Assembly (NCBI GenBank): GCA_032250675.1
Contig: JAVVEY010000029.1
Location: forward strand, 1-26,593
Direction of reading: 5' to 3'
Source of the DNA: Gaopeijia sp032250675
GTDB taxonomy: Bacteria; Gemmatimonadota; Gemmatimonadetes; Longimicrobiales; Gaopeijiaceae
Length of the DNA stretch: 26,593 nucleotides
The notes below the pieces were generated by a model that made no database searches, had not been told where the DNA came from, and worked only from the letters and a program-made list of their open reading frames with translations. Shown piece by piece: positions 1 to 8,260 of this stretch (the first letter of the stretch is position 1; each line of letters begins with the position of its first letter). Position numbers and translations under genes: made by a program.

Positions 1-1631
1 CCCCCGACGGCCGCGATCGTCCCGACCGCGCCCCGCGTGTTCTGGATGATCCCTCCCGTCAGGTAGAGGCACCCGCGTCCCCAGAGATCTCCCTCGCACC
101 GCTCGTCGCGCTCCGAACCGCCGGCGTAGTCCTCCACCGTGAAGTTGTCGAGGGCGAGCACGATCCCGTGGATGAACTCGTCCTTGGTGTCGTCGTAGGT
201 GAAGCGGTTGAATCCGGGGGAGGGCCGGATCGGCGCGTTCAGCGTGTTGTCGGCCACCACGACGTCGTCGGTGCTGAACATCCCGAGGATGTCCGCGCAG
301 GTGCCGAGCCCCGGATCGCTCGCGTAGGTGATGTCGTCGCCGATGATGATGTCGCGGGACGAGGAGACGGTCACGCGCCCGCGGAGCACGCCGCTGATCA
401 GGACATTGCCGTCGACGTGAATCACCCCCTTGAAGTCGGGGTTGAGCGAGCGCGCGAGGGGGAAGAGGTAGTTGGCGTCCGGACGCCCGACGAGCCCCGG
501 GTGTACCGCGCCGGTCCACTCGACCCACTCCCCATTTCCGTCATTCGCCTGGAAGCCGCCGACGATCTCGTCGGAGCCGCCGAGGTAGCAGCGGCGCGAC
601 GAGCTGCTGAGCGCTGCGGTCCACGAGTCGGGGCCGTTGTTCGGATGGTCGTCCGCGGAGACGAAGGTGCTCCCGTGGTAGTGCCCGCAGTGCTCCGCCC
701 GGCGCATCCCGCCGAAGGGCGGCACGCCGGAGGGCACGTCGCCCGAGAGCCAGTCCTCGTCGGTCGAGCGGTACGCCTTGAAGAAGCCCTCGTCCGCCCC
801 GGTCACACTCCCGTCGCCATCGAGATCGATCGCCACGAACTCGATACGGAGGCGCGCTTCTCCCATCCCGGACGGCGAACTCGTGGTGAACGCCGTGCCT
901 CCGATCGTGGCCTGCGTGCGAAGCTTGTCGACCTCCGCCGTCTCGGGCATCTCGATCCGGCTCACTCCGGCCTCGTACCCCTTCTTGAAGGTGCCGTACT
1001 GACCGCCCACGACGGAGCCCGCCGTGGTCACCTCGTCGTGAAAGGTCGCGCCGGTGTCCCAGATCTGGAGGTCGGAGTTGGTGTGCACCGGGCCGAAGAG
1101 CTGGTCGCCGCCACCGAACCGGATATTCGACGGCTCGACATCGGTGAAGTACGCGAACTTGGCGAAGCTCTCCTGGAAGACCTGCGAGCGACGGACGACC
1201 TGGCCGCCAGCCTCGTGGCGCACCACGGAGACGATCCCGCCGAAGACCCCGAACTGCCCGGAGGCCGATCCCGTGGGCCCCACGTAGGTCCACCGTTTCA
1301 CCCCCGGGATCGGCGTGCCGTCGGGGTCGATGACCGAGACGCCATTCTCGAGGACGGCGAAACCGTCGGCCGGATAGAGCGAATCGTCCCCATTGATACG
1401 GGCGCGGGCGAACTCGAGGCCCTCGAGCGCCACGGCATCGAGCACGCTCTGCCGCTCGTAGTACGCATTGCCGAGGATGTGCGCGGAGCCCACCACCACG
1501 GCACCCGTGGCGAGGAGGGCGATCACGACCACGACGAGCATCGTGACCATCAGTGCGAAGCCGCCCACTGAACTCGAAGTCGAAAGGGTCCGGCGCGTGC
1601 CGGGTGCGGAGAGGTTGGTCATGGTATTCAT
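1..1631 (-). CDS. PilX-like minor pilin / pilus assembly protein (C-terminus beyond window edge)
   Basis: The frame is open from ATG 1631 to the left edge, giving at least 543 residues, so the gene is partial. The N-terminus has a short basic/serine-rich leader, a GGF motif near residue 23 and one hydrophobic helix (about residues 26-50). This is the PilX_N arrangement of type IV pilus assembly proteins, but the usual Glu5 of mature pilins is absent. The large exported region holds a G-P-V-H-T-N-S-D-L segment like the DUF4900 domains that follow such helices; that match is from memory. Around residues 266-277 the segment DLDGDGSVTGAD fits a dockerin/EF-hand calcium loop. Its start overlaps the stop of the upstream pilW-like gene as ATGA, so the two are translationally coupled. 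It is the last visible gene of a four-gene minor pilin operon. Function is inferred from the N-terminus and gene context. Confidence 0.8.
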   Translation of the reverse strand, partial: MNTMTNLSAPGTRRTLSTSSSVGGFALMVTMLVVVVIALLATGAVVVGSAHILGNAYYERQSVLDAVALEGLEFARARINGDDSLYPADGFAVLENGVSVIDPDGTPIPGVKRWTYVGPTGSASGQFGVFGGIVSVVRHEAGGQVVRRSQVFQESFAKFAYFTDVEPSNIRFGGGDQLFGPVHTNSDLQIWDTGATFHDEVTTAGSVVGGQYGTFKKGYEAGVSRIEMPETAEVDKLRTQATIGGTAFTTSSPSGMGEARLRIEFVAIDLDGDGSVTGADEGFFKAYRSTDEDWLSGDVPSGVPPFGGMRRAEHCGHYHGSTFVSADDHPNNGPDSWTAALSSSSRRCYLGGSDEIVGGFQANDGNGEWVEWTGAVHPGLVGRPDANYLFPLARSLNPDFKGVIHVDGNVLISGVLRGRVTVSSSRDIIIGDDITYASDPGLGTCADILGMFSTDDVVVADNTLNAPIRPSPGFNRFTYDDTKDEFIHGIVLALDNFTVEDYAGGSERDERCEGDLWGRGCLYLTGGIIQNTRGAVGTIAAVG

Positions 1632-2791
1632 GGGATGATCACCGGTCCGGCTGTCGTCCGGGGAGACAGCGTGGGTGTGCAGTCCTGTGCGGCCAGGGCG
1701 TAGAGGTAGCCTGTTCCGGAGGAGACGGTTGCATCTTCGAAGGTGTAGGTCGGGGCGCCCGCGGGGATTGCCACCCACGGTTCACCCCACGAGGGATTTC
1801 CGACCTCGCGGCGCCACAGGACGTAGCGCACGACGTCGGCCTCGCCCCCGCTCTCGTCGATTGCGGGGCCCCAGCCCAGTGCGACGCCCACCTCGCCCGT
1901 CGAGAGGGTCGCCACGGTGGCGTTGAGCGCCGATCCGAGGATCGGGGGGGTACCACACGTCGAGAGAATCTCCTGACCCGAATTGGGGAGGGCGATCAGT
2001 CGCGAGATCCCCACGATCGACTCCCGGTCGCCGGGCTCCCCGTCGGTCGCGCGGAATCGCACCCTCACGGCCCGTACCGCGTCGATGATCGCGACGGCCC
2101 CCGTGTCCGCTGCGGACCCGTGGGATGCCACCGCGTGGTGGAGGGGAAGGAGAGAGTCGGGCACCGGGGTGGGGAGGAGGCCCCCGCCCTGATCGACGAG
2201 TCGCACGTAGGTGAAGAAGGGTTCCGATCCGTCGCGCAGCAGCCGGCGCGCGACGACATCGGGTTCTCCCGTGTTGACGCGTCGCATCAGCTGGTAGTCG
2301 TCGGTACGCGCGGTCGTCACGTCGGGCGCGAACCAGAAGAGAATCGCCTCGGCCGAACTCCGGATCCCCGGGGCCGACTCGTACGCGACACCCGGCCAGG
2401 ATTGGGAGGCATTCGGGATAGAGAATGACCCCGACGGCGCAATCACCGAGCCCGAGGGGGCGTCGGGATCGTGGAAGACCGCGAAGGGATCGCCGCTCAC
2501 ATTCGTGGTGTGGTCCGCCGAGAAGACGACGACATCATCGTCCGCGTGGACGAGCGGCGGTTGATCCGCTCCCACATTCGTGCCCAGCGTCTCGAGATCC
2601 TGCCGCAGCGTGGTGACCGCGTATCGCACATTGCGAAGGGCGATCGTGCGACGCAGCGAGGTCTGGTACGCCTCGTTCTGACGGCTCATGAAGACGAGAG
2701 CGGTGGAGATGATCACGCCGAAGATCGTGAGTGCGATCACGAGTTCCACGAGAGTCATCCCCGCGCGGCGGGTCTGGAGGTGCGTGGTCAT
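1628..2791 (-). CDS. PilW-like type IV minor prepilin with fibronectin-III-like C-terminus
   Basis: The product is 387 residues. The N-terminus is a class III (type IV pilin) signal: basic leader, then G11 followed by MTLVELVIALTIFG, with Glu at position 5 of the mature protein. Cleavage by the prepilin peptidase after G11 is expected. The middle is an extracytoplasmic pilin-type domain. Residues from about 279 to the end look like a fibronectin type III fold: a V-A-L-G-W-strand, an R-Y-V-L-W-R-R strand and a G-T-G-Y-L-Y-A-L-A-A strand. The domain is flanked by cysteines near 279 and 371 that could form a disulfide. Its start overlaps the stop of the PilV-like gene (ATGA), and its stop overlaps the PilX-like start. 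Expected role: a minor pilin in the priming complex of a type IV pilus or pseudopilus. Confidence 0.85.
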   Translation of the reverse strand: MTTHLQTRRAGMTLVELVIALTIFGVIISTALVFMSRQNEAYQTSLRRTIALRNVRYAVTTLRQDLETLGTNVGADQPPLVHADDDVVVFSADHTTNVSGDPFAVFHDPDAPSGSVIAPSGSFSIPNASQSWPGVAYESAPGIRSSAEAILFWFAPDVTTARTDDYQLMRRVNTGEPDVVARRLLRDGSEPFFTYVRLVDQGGGLLPTPVPDSLLPLHHAVASHGSAADTGAVAIIDAVRAVRVRFRATDGEPGDRESIVGISRLIALPNSGQEILSTCGTPPILGSALNATVATLSTGEVGVALGWGPAIDESGGEADVVRYVLWRREVGNPSWGEPWVAIPAGAPTYTFEDATVSSGTGYLYALAAQDCTPTLSPRTTAGPVIIP

Positions 2792-3177
2792 GGGGCCCCC
2801 ACGACGATCTGTCGGGAAAGAGGGGTCTGAATCTCGGGGAGGGTGACCCTCACGAAGATCCGCATGAAGTCGAGATCGGGATTGGTGGTGCGCACGCGCG
2901 TGACCGTCGTGACGCGTGTCGCGCCCGGGTAGGGCGTGTCCGTCTCGGTCCCCGAGTAGATCGAGTCGAGGAGGGCGTACCGCGGATCCATCCGGATCTG
3001 CACGAGACGGTCGTCCAGAGATTCCACCGCGATCGCCTCGATCTCGGCCTCGGCGGCCGAGCGGGAGAGCCCGCCCACGGACGCTCCCATGCCGAGGATC
3101 GCGACCGAGAGGATCGTGAGTGCGATCACCACCTCGACGATCGTGAAGCCGTTCGTGGGCGCGCGCCGGGTCAACAT
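2788..3177 (-). CDS. PilV-like type IV minor prepilin
   Basis: The product is 129 residues. The longer open frame upstream is non-coding here. I chose ATG 3177 because it puts the prepilin signal (leader MLTRRAPTNG, then FTIVEVVIALTILSV) at the N-terminus with cleavage after G10 and Glu5 in the mature protein. One transmembrane helix is followed by a short exported domain. This fits the PilV/GspI-type minor pilins, which are among the shorter members. The start codon lies 7 bp inside the end of the upstream GspH/FimT gene, and the stop overlaps the PilW-like start as ATGA. The gene is therefore embedded in a translationally coupled minor pilin operon. Assignment to PilV rather than another small pseudopilin rests mainly on gene order. 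Confidence 0.8.
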   Translation of the reverse strand: MLTRRAPTNGFTIVEVVIALTILSVAILGMGASVGGLSRSAAEAEIEAIAVESLDDRLVQIRMDPRYALLDSIYSGTETDTPYPGATRVTTVTRVRTTNPDLDFMRIFVRVTLPEIQTPLSRQIVVGAP

Positions 3178-3779
3178 GCCGGCTCCCACGCGCCCGATGC
3201 GTACGAATAGCACCGCACGGCTCCGGTCGACCGCTCCACCGTGAGCGCCCGCGCCGACCGCGAGTCGGCTCGATGCTTCCCGTCGACGGGACTCAGATAG
3301 AGCGCCCCCGCCGCGGAGGCGCTCCCGCTGCGGTGGAAGGTCACGTGAGGGTTCGACGCGCCGACGGGAACCAGGGGGCCGATGGCGAAATCGGCGGGGA
3401 GCTCGGGCGCTCCCGCATTCCCGAATCCCATCGTCTCGGGTAGATCGACGACACGGGTGTCCTCCCCGGGGTCGACGTCCCCGTCGTTGTCGGCGTCGCT
3501 GTGGATCCCGATGAATCGCTCGTCCTCGAGGAATTGCACGATCATGTCGTGCTGTCGGAGGACGGCGTTGCGTTGTGCCGCGCTCATCGTCATCGCGAGA
3601 TTGTGGACCGCGCCATCCGCCCGCCACCGCGCGGGCGAGATCGCCGGTGCGACGAGGGACGTCAGGACGAGGAGGATGAGGAGTACGAAGACGAGTTCGA
3701 CCATGGTGAAGCCCCGGCATGAACCGCCCCGGCCATCTCCGGGCATGCGTCGGGTGACGCGTGCGCTGGGATCGTTCAT
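3171..3779 (-). CDS. GspH/FimT-family type IV minor prepilin with EF-hand-like loop
   Basis: The product is 202 residues. ATG 3779 is chosen because it has GGAG about 10 bases upstream and gives a leader of normal length; the longer upstream frame reads through the intergenic region. The leader ends at G23, followed by FTMVELVFVLLILLVL, the prepilin cleavage site and hydrophobic helix. The region after the helix (Q-R-N-A-V-L-R, then a beta-rich domain) matches the GspH/FimT/FimU fold. Residues 95-106, DADNDGDVDPGE, have Asp/Asp/Asp/Asp/Asp/Glu at loop positions 1, 3, 5, 7, 9 and 12, a textbook EF-hand or dockerin calcium loop. It is the first gene of the minor pilin operon and faces a divergent two-component system. 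Likely an initiating minor pilin. Confidence 0.85.
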   Translation of the reverse strand: MNDPSARVTRRMPGDGRGGSCRGFTMVELVFVLLILLVLTSLVAPAISPARWRADGAVHNLAMTMSAAQRNAVLRQHDMIVQFLEDERFIGIHSDADNDGDVDPGEDTRVVDLPETMGFGNAGAPELPADFAIGPLVPVGASNPHVTFHRSGSASAAGALYLSPVDGKHRADSRSARALTVERSTGAVRCYSYASGAWEPAC

Positions 3780-3924
3780 CTGGCAGGTCTCCAGGGAAGG
3801 GGGCAGGTTCGAGAAAGGATACCAGACGACCCGGACAGCCTCGCGGGTCGACGGGCCGTAGCTGTCGCAATCAACGTGCCCGGCGGAGCACCCAACAGGC
3901 CGATGCGGTGGAACGGTGCACGAC

Positions 3925-3953
3925 GCGACGAACCGTCGGTGTGTGCGACGAAT
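3925..3953. promoter_or_regulatory. Candidate LytTR/AlgR-type operator: two 9-bp direct repeats
   Basis: The 257-base divergent intergenic region (3780-4036) contains GCGACGAAC at 3925 and GCGACGAAT at 3945. They are in the same orientation with starts 20 bp apart, about two helical turns. Regulators with LytTR domains typically bind paired 9-bp direct repeats about two turns apart. Read on the minus strand, the first repeat gives ACGGTTCGTC, which differs in one base from the Pseudomonas AlgR box ACCGTTCGTC. The second gives CCATTCGTC, one mismatch over nine bases. The site could control the pilin operon, the regulator gene or both. I saw no convincing -35/-10 pair for either direction. Confidence 0.45.
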
Positions 3954-4036
3954 GGATGGCGCCGCGGGTGAGCCCTTGCCGCTGAGCTCCGTATGTCGTC
4001 GAATTCCCGGAACTTCTTTCATGCCGGAGGAAAAAA

Positions 4037-4771
4037 GTGCGCCCCACCGCGATCCTCGCCGACGACGACGCGCTCGCTCGCGATCGATTCCGGGATCTTC
4101 TCGAAGAACACCCCCTCGTCGAGCTGGTGGGTGAGGCCTCGGATGGGGGGACCGCGCTCGAACTGGTCGAGCGTCATGAGCCTGCCGTGGCGATCCTGGA
4201 CATCCAGATGCCGGTGATGACGGGGCTCGAGGTGGCCGCCCGGATCCAGACCCCCACCGTCGTGATCTTCACGACGGCACACGATCGGTACGCGGTGAGC
4301 GCCTTCGAGCTGGCTGCCGTCGACTATCTCCTGAAGCCCTTCGGGGCCGACCGATTCGCGGAGGCTCTCGAGAGGGCCGTGGCTTCGGTCGGTCACGAAG
4401 GGGCGGCCCTCGCATCGGACCGTCTCAATGCGGTCGGAGCCGAGGATCCTCCGGAACGCATCTATCTCCGGGACCGGAATGGGATCGCGCCGGTGAAGGT
4501 GTCGGAGATCGAATATGGAGAGGCGGATGGCGACTACGTGCATATCCATGCCCGCGGCAGGGTCTTCATGGTGCGCATGCGGCTGAAGGAGCTCGAGAAG
4601 CGCCTCGGAGACGGGTTTCTGCGGATCCACCGGTCCATCGTGGTGAACCTCAATGAGGTGGAGGCATTCGAGAACCACGACGACTCCCGGCTTGCCGCGG
4701 TCCTGCACAACGGCCACCGTCTGGTGGTGAGCCGCGCGGTCTCGATCGAACTGCGCCGTCGGTCCACCTGA
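4037..4771 (+). CDS. LytTR-family response regulator (AlgR/LytR-like)
   Basis: The product is 244 residues, starting at GTG 4037 with an excellent ribosome site (GGAGG, 6 bases upstream). Residues 1-120 are a receiver domain: acidic pocket D9-D10-D11, phospho-acceptor D55 in A-I-L-D-I-Q-M-P, T80, and K100 in D-Y-L-L-K-P-F. Residues from about 140 to the end are a LytTR DNA-binding domain (I-Y-L-R-D, E-A-D-G-D-Y-V, F-L-R-I-H-R-S-I-V-V-N). It should bind DNA as a dimer when phosphorylated by the kinase encoded 38 bp downstream. It is divergent from the minor pilin operon. In Pseudomonas aeruginosa the same kind of pair (AlgZ/FimS with AlgR) activates the fimU-pilVWX operon, so pilin control is a natural inference here. 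Confidence 0.92.
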   Translation: MRPTAILADDDALARDRFRDLLEEHPLVELVGEASDGGTALELVERHEPAVAILDIQMPVMTGLEVAARIQTPTVVIFTTAHDRYAVSAFELAAVDYLLKPFGADRFAEALERAVASVGHEGAALASDRLNAVGAEDPPERIYLRDRNGIAPVKVSEIEYGEADGDYVHIHARGRVFMVRMRLKELEKRLGDGFLRIHRSIVVNLNEVEAFENHDDSRLAAVLHNGHRLVVSRAVSIELRRRST

Positions 4772-4809
4772 CGCGTCTCGCCTCCCCCTTCTTCAACACC
4801 CTTCCAGCG

Positions 4810-6432
4810 ATGCGCCACGAACCCGACGTCCTCGCCGGGCTGCCGGGCCCGACCGAGTTCCTGCGGACTCGCGCGGGTGGGTTGTGGAGACCGATGAGTC
4901 TCGTGCTCGGGGGAGCGAGCGCGCTCCTGCTCCTTGCGGGGGGTATCGAGGGATCGGGATCGCTGGGGATGAGATTCGCGTGGTCGCTGGGCGCACTCGC
5001 GGCGGCGTCGGCCGCGCTCGCTGCGCGGGATACCGCACCCGAGGCGGCGCGCGGAAGCTGGGTCCTCCTGGCCGTGGGCTCGCTCGCCGCCGGGTTGGGG
5101 CCACTCTTCGGTGCCGGGGTCTCACCGATCCCGGGAATCGCATTCCCCTCGGTGGACGCGATCCTGCTCATCGTCTTCCACCTCGCGATCGCCGAAGCCG
5201 CGATCGTGGCGCTGCGGCCCGCGCGTGACGCGAGGCTCCAGTTCGAGGTGGCGCTCGACGGCGTCCTCGTGCTCCTGATGGCGGTCGTTCTGGCGCTGGC
5301 GATCGCGATCGACGAACCCCTGGCGATGGGGTGGCTGAGCTCGGCGCAGGCCGCCGCCATGGTCATCGCGCAGGCCGCGGTCGCAGCCTCCCTCGTCTTC
5401 TCGACCCTCCTCGTCTACTGGCGGGATACCGAGCTCTCCCGCCCGGTCGTCGACGGTCTCCTCGTGAGCCTCGTCTTCCTCTCTCTCGGTCACTTCTCGG
5501 TCGTGATCGGATCCGACATCGGAGGGAACCGGATCACCGATCTCATCCGCGGAGTCGGGTGGCTCACGCTGACCGCGGTGGGGTGGGTCGGGATGATCCG
5601 CCCCGGCCCGACTCCCGGAATGCGCGTGCGCACCGTCGCGGCGCGCCGTATTCGGCGGCTCGCGATTCCCGGCGTGGCGCTCTTTCTCACCTGGTGGGGC
5701 GTTCATGTATCGGGGCGGGACGACGTCAGTCACCTCTCCGTGATCGTGGTGGTCACGATGGGCACGCTGCTCGCTGCGCGGATGATCGCGGGCGTGGTGG
5801 CGATGGAACGGGAGTCGGAGGACCTTCGCCTCGCCGAGGAACGCGTCGCGCGACTGCGGCTCCGGGCCGTGTCGGCCCAGATGAATCCGCACTTCCTCTT
5901 CAACGCGCTCCACTCGTTGTCGGCGATGATTCGCCGGGATCCGGATGGGGCCGGGGTCGTCGTGGAGCGTCTCGGTGCCCTCCTTCGCTATGGCCTCGAC
6001 GCGGGAGACGACCTCGTGCCCCTCGCGGACGAGTGGGAGTTCGCCACCCGCTATCTCGACCTTCAGCAGGTCCGCCTCCGCGACCGCCTGCGTGTGCGCA
6101 CGGAGGTCTCGGACGAAGCCCTCGATATCCTCGTGCCCCCCTTCGTACTGCAGCCTCTCGTGGAGAACGCGATTCACCACGCCATCGATCCGGATCCGGC
6201 AGGGGGTGAGATCGAGCTTCTGGCCGATGTGGATCGAGGCAGCCTCGTCGTGCGTGTACGGGACACCGGCTCCGGAACCGACGCCGCAACAATCCGGGAG
6301 GCGGGCGGGGTAGGGATCCGGGGTGTACGTGCCCAGATGGAGACGTACATGACGGAGGGGAGCTGGGCGCTGGAGCCTCATCACCTCCTCGACGGACGCT
6401 TCGAGATGCAGCTGCGGATGCCGGCCGATTGA
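4810..6432 (+). CDS. LytS/AlgZ-type membrane sensor histidine kinase
   Basis: The product is 540 residues. The N-terminal 330 or so residues contain multiple hydrophobic segments (about 30-45, 58-72, 84-100, 118-136, 150-168, 180-202, 216-236, 250-263, 287-300 and 308-332). They form a polytopic sensor with no recognisable extracytoplasmic ligand domain. A short amphipathic stretch leads to the His_kinase motif Q-M-N-P-H361-F-L-F-N-A-L-H-S, where H361 is the phospho-acceptor. The ATP-binding domain has the N-box V-E-N452-A-I-H-H, then D485-T-G-S-G and a G-G-V-G-I-R-G box. It is the partner of the LytTR regulator immediately upstream. No strong ribosome site precedes ATG 4810. The signal sensed cannot be read from the sequence. 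Confidence 0.92.
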   Translation: MRHEPDVLAGLPGPTEFLRTRAGGLWRPMSLVLGGASALLLLAGGIEGSGSLGMRFAWSLGALAAASAALAARDTAPEAARGSWVLLAVGSLAAGLGPLFGAGVSPIPGIAFPSVDAILLIVFHLAIAEAAIVALRPARDARLQFEVALDGVLVLLMAVVLALAIAIDEPLAMGWLSSAQAAAMVIAQAAVAASLVFSTLLVYWRDTELSRPVVDGLLVSLVFLSLGHFSVVIGSDIGGNRITDLIRGVGWLTLTAVGWVGMIRPGPTPGMRVRTVAARRIRRLAIPGVALFLTWWGVHVSGRDDVSHLSVIVVVTMGTLLAARMIAGVVAMERESEDLRLAEERVARLRLRAVSAQMNPHFLFNALHSLSAMIRRDPDGAGVVVERLGALLRYGLDAGDDLVPLADEWEFATRYLDLQQVRLRDRLRVRTEVSDEALDILVPPFVLQPLVENAIHHAIDPDPAGGEIELLADVDRGSLVVRVRDTGSGTDAATIREAGGVGIRGVRAQMETYMTEGSWALEPHHLLDGRFEMQLRMPAD

Positions 6433-6453
6433 GGCTGCACCGCACCGCAGCGA

Positions 6454-6482
6454 TTGCCCCCCCGTCGGGCTTGTTCGATACT
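6454..6482 (+). promoter_or_regulatory. Possible sigma70-type promoter upstream of the rhomboid gene
   Basis: TTGCCC (6454-6459) and GATACT (6477-6482) are separated by 17 bases; each matches the bacterial housekeeping consensus at four of six positions. The pair lies just after the kinase stop and would give a leader of about 60 bases before ATG 6549. It supports the downstream start for the rhomboid gene rather than the TTG that overlaps the kinase stop. The match is weak enough to arise by chance. Confidence 0.3.
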
Positions 6483-6548
6483 CTCCAACCGGCGAGCCTC
6501 GGGTTCGCCTCGGTCTCCCGGAACACGAATGAAGACTGGACGGCGGTG

Positions 6549-7343
6549 ATGGTCCCGATGACGATGTGGGTGCGAAACCTCCTGATCGCGAATGTCGTGA
6601 TCCATATCACCGTACCCGCCGGGTCGGCGCTCTACATGCAGGGTGCGTTCACCGGGGTGGAGGTCTTCACGGCCCCCTGGACGCTGGTCACCTACCAGTT
6701 TCTGCACGCTCCCGGCTTCGGACACATCTTCTTCAATATGCTGATGCTCTACTTCTTCGGTCCGCGACTCGAAGAGCGCATCGGCGCACGCGCCTTCCTC
6801 ACACTCTACCTCGGTGCCGGGATCTTCGGAGCGGTGCTTTCGGCGATCTTCACTCCGGGCGCGCTCATGGTCGGAGCGTCGGCGGCGGTGTACGGGGTGG
6901 TGGCGGCCTTCGCCATCGTGTGGCCGCTGGAGCGCGTCTACCTCTGGTTCGTCCTCCCCGTACCGATCTGGGTGCTCGCGGTATTCGCGGTGGTCCTCAG
7001 CCTGCAGTCGAGTGTCTTCGGTGCGAATGACGGAATCGCGCACTTCGCGCACCTGGGGGGGCTGCTCTTCGGCGGGGGGTACCTCAAGTTCTGGGAGTAC
7101 CGGACGGGCTCGGCGTTGCGCTCCTTCCAGCGCAAGATGGAGATGCCCGCCGGCGATGCTCCCGGAATCGTCCGGGATCGCACCGCACGGGCCCGGTGGG
7201 AGGCGATCGACCTCTCTGATCTGCACGAGCTGAACCGGGCGGAAGTCGAGCGCCTACTCCATCGCCTCCGTACCGATGGCGCCGAGAGTCTCAGCGCGAG
7301 CGAGCGCCAGTTCCTCGATCGGATGGCCTCACGAGCCCGCTGA
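6549..7343 (+). CDS. Rhomboid-family intramembrane serine protease with C-terminal extension
   Basis: The product is 264 residues from ATG 6549. The frame extends up to TTG 6429, but the extra 40 residues look non-native and the family normally begins close to the first membrane helix (W-V-R-N-L-L-I-A-N-V-V). Six or so membrane segments carry the rhomboid signature: H59-x-x-x-N63 in G-H-I-F-F-N-M (oxyanion region), catalytic S111 in G-A-S-A-A-V-Y-G, and catalytic H168 in F-A-H-L-G-G. Residues 205-264 form a soluble tail rich in R, E and L, ending in L-S-A-S-E-R-Q-F-L-D-R. This tail resembles the DUF6576 tail of many rhomboids. Substrates are unknown. It cleaves transmembrane helices within the inner membrane. 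Confidence 0.9.
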   Translation: MVPMTMWVRNLLIANVVIHITVPAGSALYMQGAFTGVEVFTAPWTLVTYQFLHAPGFGHIFFNMLMLYFFGPRLEERIGARAFLTLYLGAGIFGAVLSAIFTPGALMVGASAAVYGVVAAFAIVWPLERVYLWFVLPVPIWVLAVFAVVLSLQSSVFGANDGIAHFAHLGGLLFGGGYLKFWEYRTGSALRSFQRKMEMPAGDAPGIVRDRTARARWEAIDLSDLHELNRAEVERLLHRLRTDGAESLSASERQFLDRMASRAR

Positions 7344-7359
7344 GGGGTGTCTGACGCGG

Positions 7360-7989
7360 ATGGATCCACGGCAGCACGGCTATCCGGTCCCGGCAGGCGT
7401 GGCGATCACGGAAGAGGTGATCCGGCGCAGTCGTTTTCGAACGATGCTCGGTCCCGCCGCGACGCCGGATGAAGCCCACGCCTTCGTGCACGATGCCCGG
7501 GTACGCTTCCCCGACGCGACCCACCACTGCTGGGCGTATCTCGCCGGCCCTCCGGGTGAGACGGCGCGTGTGGGGATGAGCGACGATGGCGAACCTTCCG
7601 GAACCGCGGGACGTCCGATGCTCACCGTCCTCCTCCACTCGGGGATCGGGGAGGTGGTGGCGGTATGCGTGCGCTGGTACGGGGGCATCCAGCTCGGGAC
7701 CGGCGGGCTGCAGCGCGCCTACACCTCGGGGGTCCGGCGCACGCTCGAGACCCTCACCGTCGAAGAGCGGATCGCGCTCGTGCGTCTCGAGATCGTCTTC
7801 ACCTACCCGTGTGTCGATCCGGTCCAGCGTCTGGTCGAGGAGGTCGGAGGCACCCTCCTCGACGAGCGCTACGGCGCCGAGGTCCGCTACTCCCTGGAAA
7901 TTCCGGAGATCCGGATCCCGCGGTTTTCGCGCGGCTTCGCCGAGTTGACGGGAGGAGTGGGAAGGGTGAACCGCCTGGAAGGGTCTTGA
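7360..7989 (+). CDS. YigZ/IMPACT-family (UPF0029) protein
   Basis: The product is 209 residues from ATG 7360, 16 bases after the rhomboid stop. The N-terminal domain carries the family signatures: S-R-F near residue 24, H-H-C-W-A-Y, D-D-G-E-P-S-G-T-A-G-R-P and V-R-W-Y-G-G-I-Q-L-G-T-G-G-L. The C-terminal 70 or so residues are the small ferredoxin-like domain (DUF1949 type) found in bacterial YigZ. The eukaryotic relative IMPACT binds GCN1 and modulates translation under stress; the biochemical role of the bacterial protein is not well defined. Close spacing suggests co-transcription with the rhomboid gene, without an obvious functional tie. Confidence 0.9.
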   Translation: MDPRQHGYPVPAGVAITEEVIRRSRFRTMLGPAATPDEAHAFVHDARVRFPDATHHCWAYLAGPPGETARVGMSDDGEPSGTAGRPMLTVLLHSGIGEVVAVCVRWYGGIQLGTGGLQRAYTSGVRRTLETLTVEERIALVRLEIVFTYPCVDPVQRLVEEVGGTLLDERYGAEVRYSLEIPEIRIPRFSRGFAELTGGVGRVNRLEGS

Positions 7990-8260
7990 ATGACTCTGAC
8001 GATCCGCCTCGAAGCTGGACTCGTGGTGCCGGACCGCGGCTCGTCCCCCCTCCTTTGACACCCTTCCCGATGCGGGGGGAACCGTTGCCGTCACCCCTGC
8101 GTTGCGGGAGGGAACCGGAGGAGATCTTCGCGAGTTCAACGCACGAAGCTTGAAAAATTGTCGGCTCACATGATTGGGAGATTCGATCCCCCATCGGTTC
8201 GACGGGCCGACAGATGAATATCGAGAACGACCCCATACCTGAACGATACGGAGTATCCAT

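Noticed and set aside
168..1571. 467-residue plus-strand open frame
   Set aside because: The minus-strand reading gives a prepilin-like N-terminus, ATGA coupling to the pilW-like gene and a calcium loop. The plus reading has no recognisable features.
6429..7343. TTG 6429 as the rhomboid start, overlapping the kinase stop
   Set aside because: The extra 40 residues are not membrane-like or family-like, and a possible promoter lies inside that stretch. ATG 6549 puts the start next to the first membrane helix.
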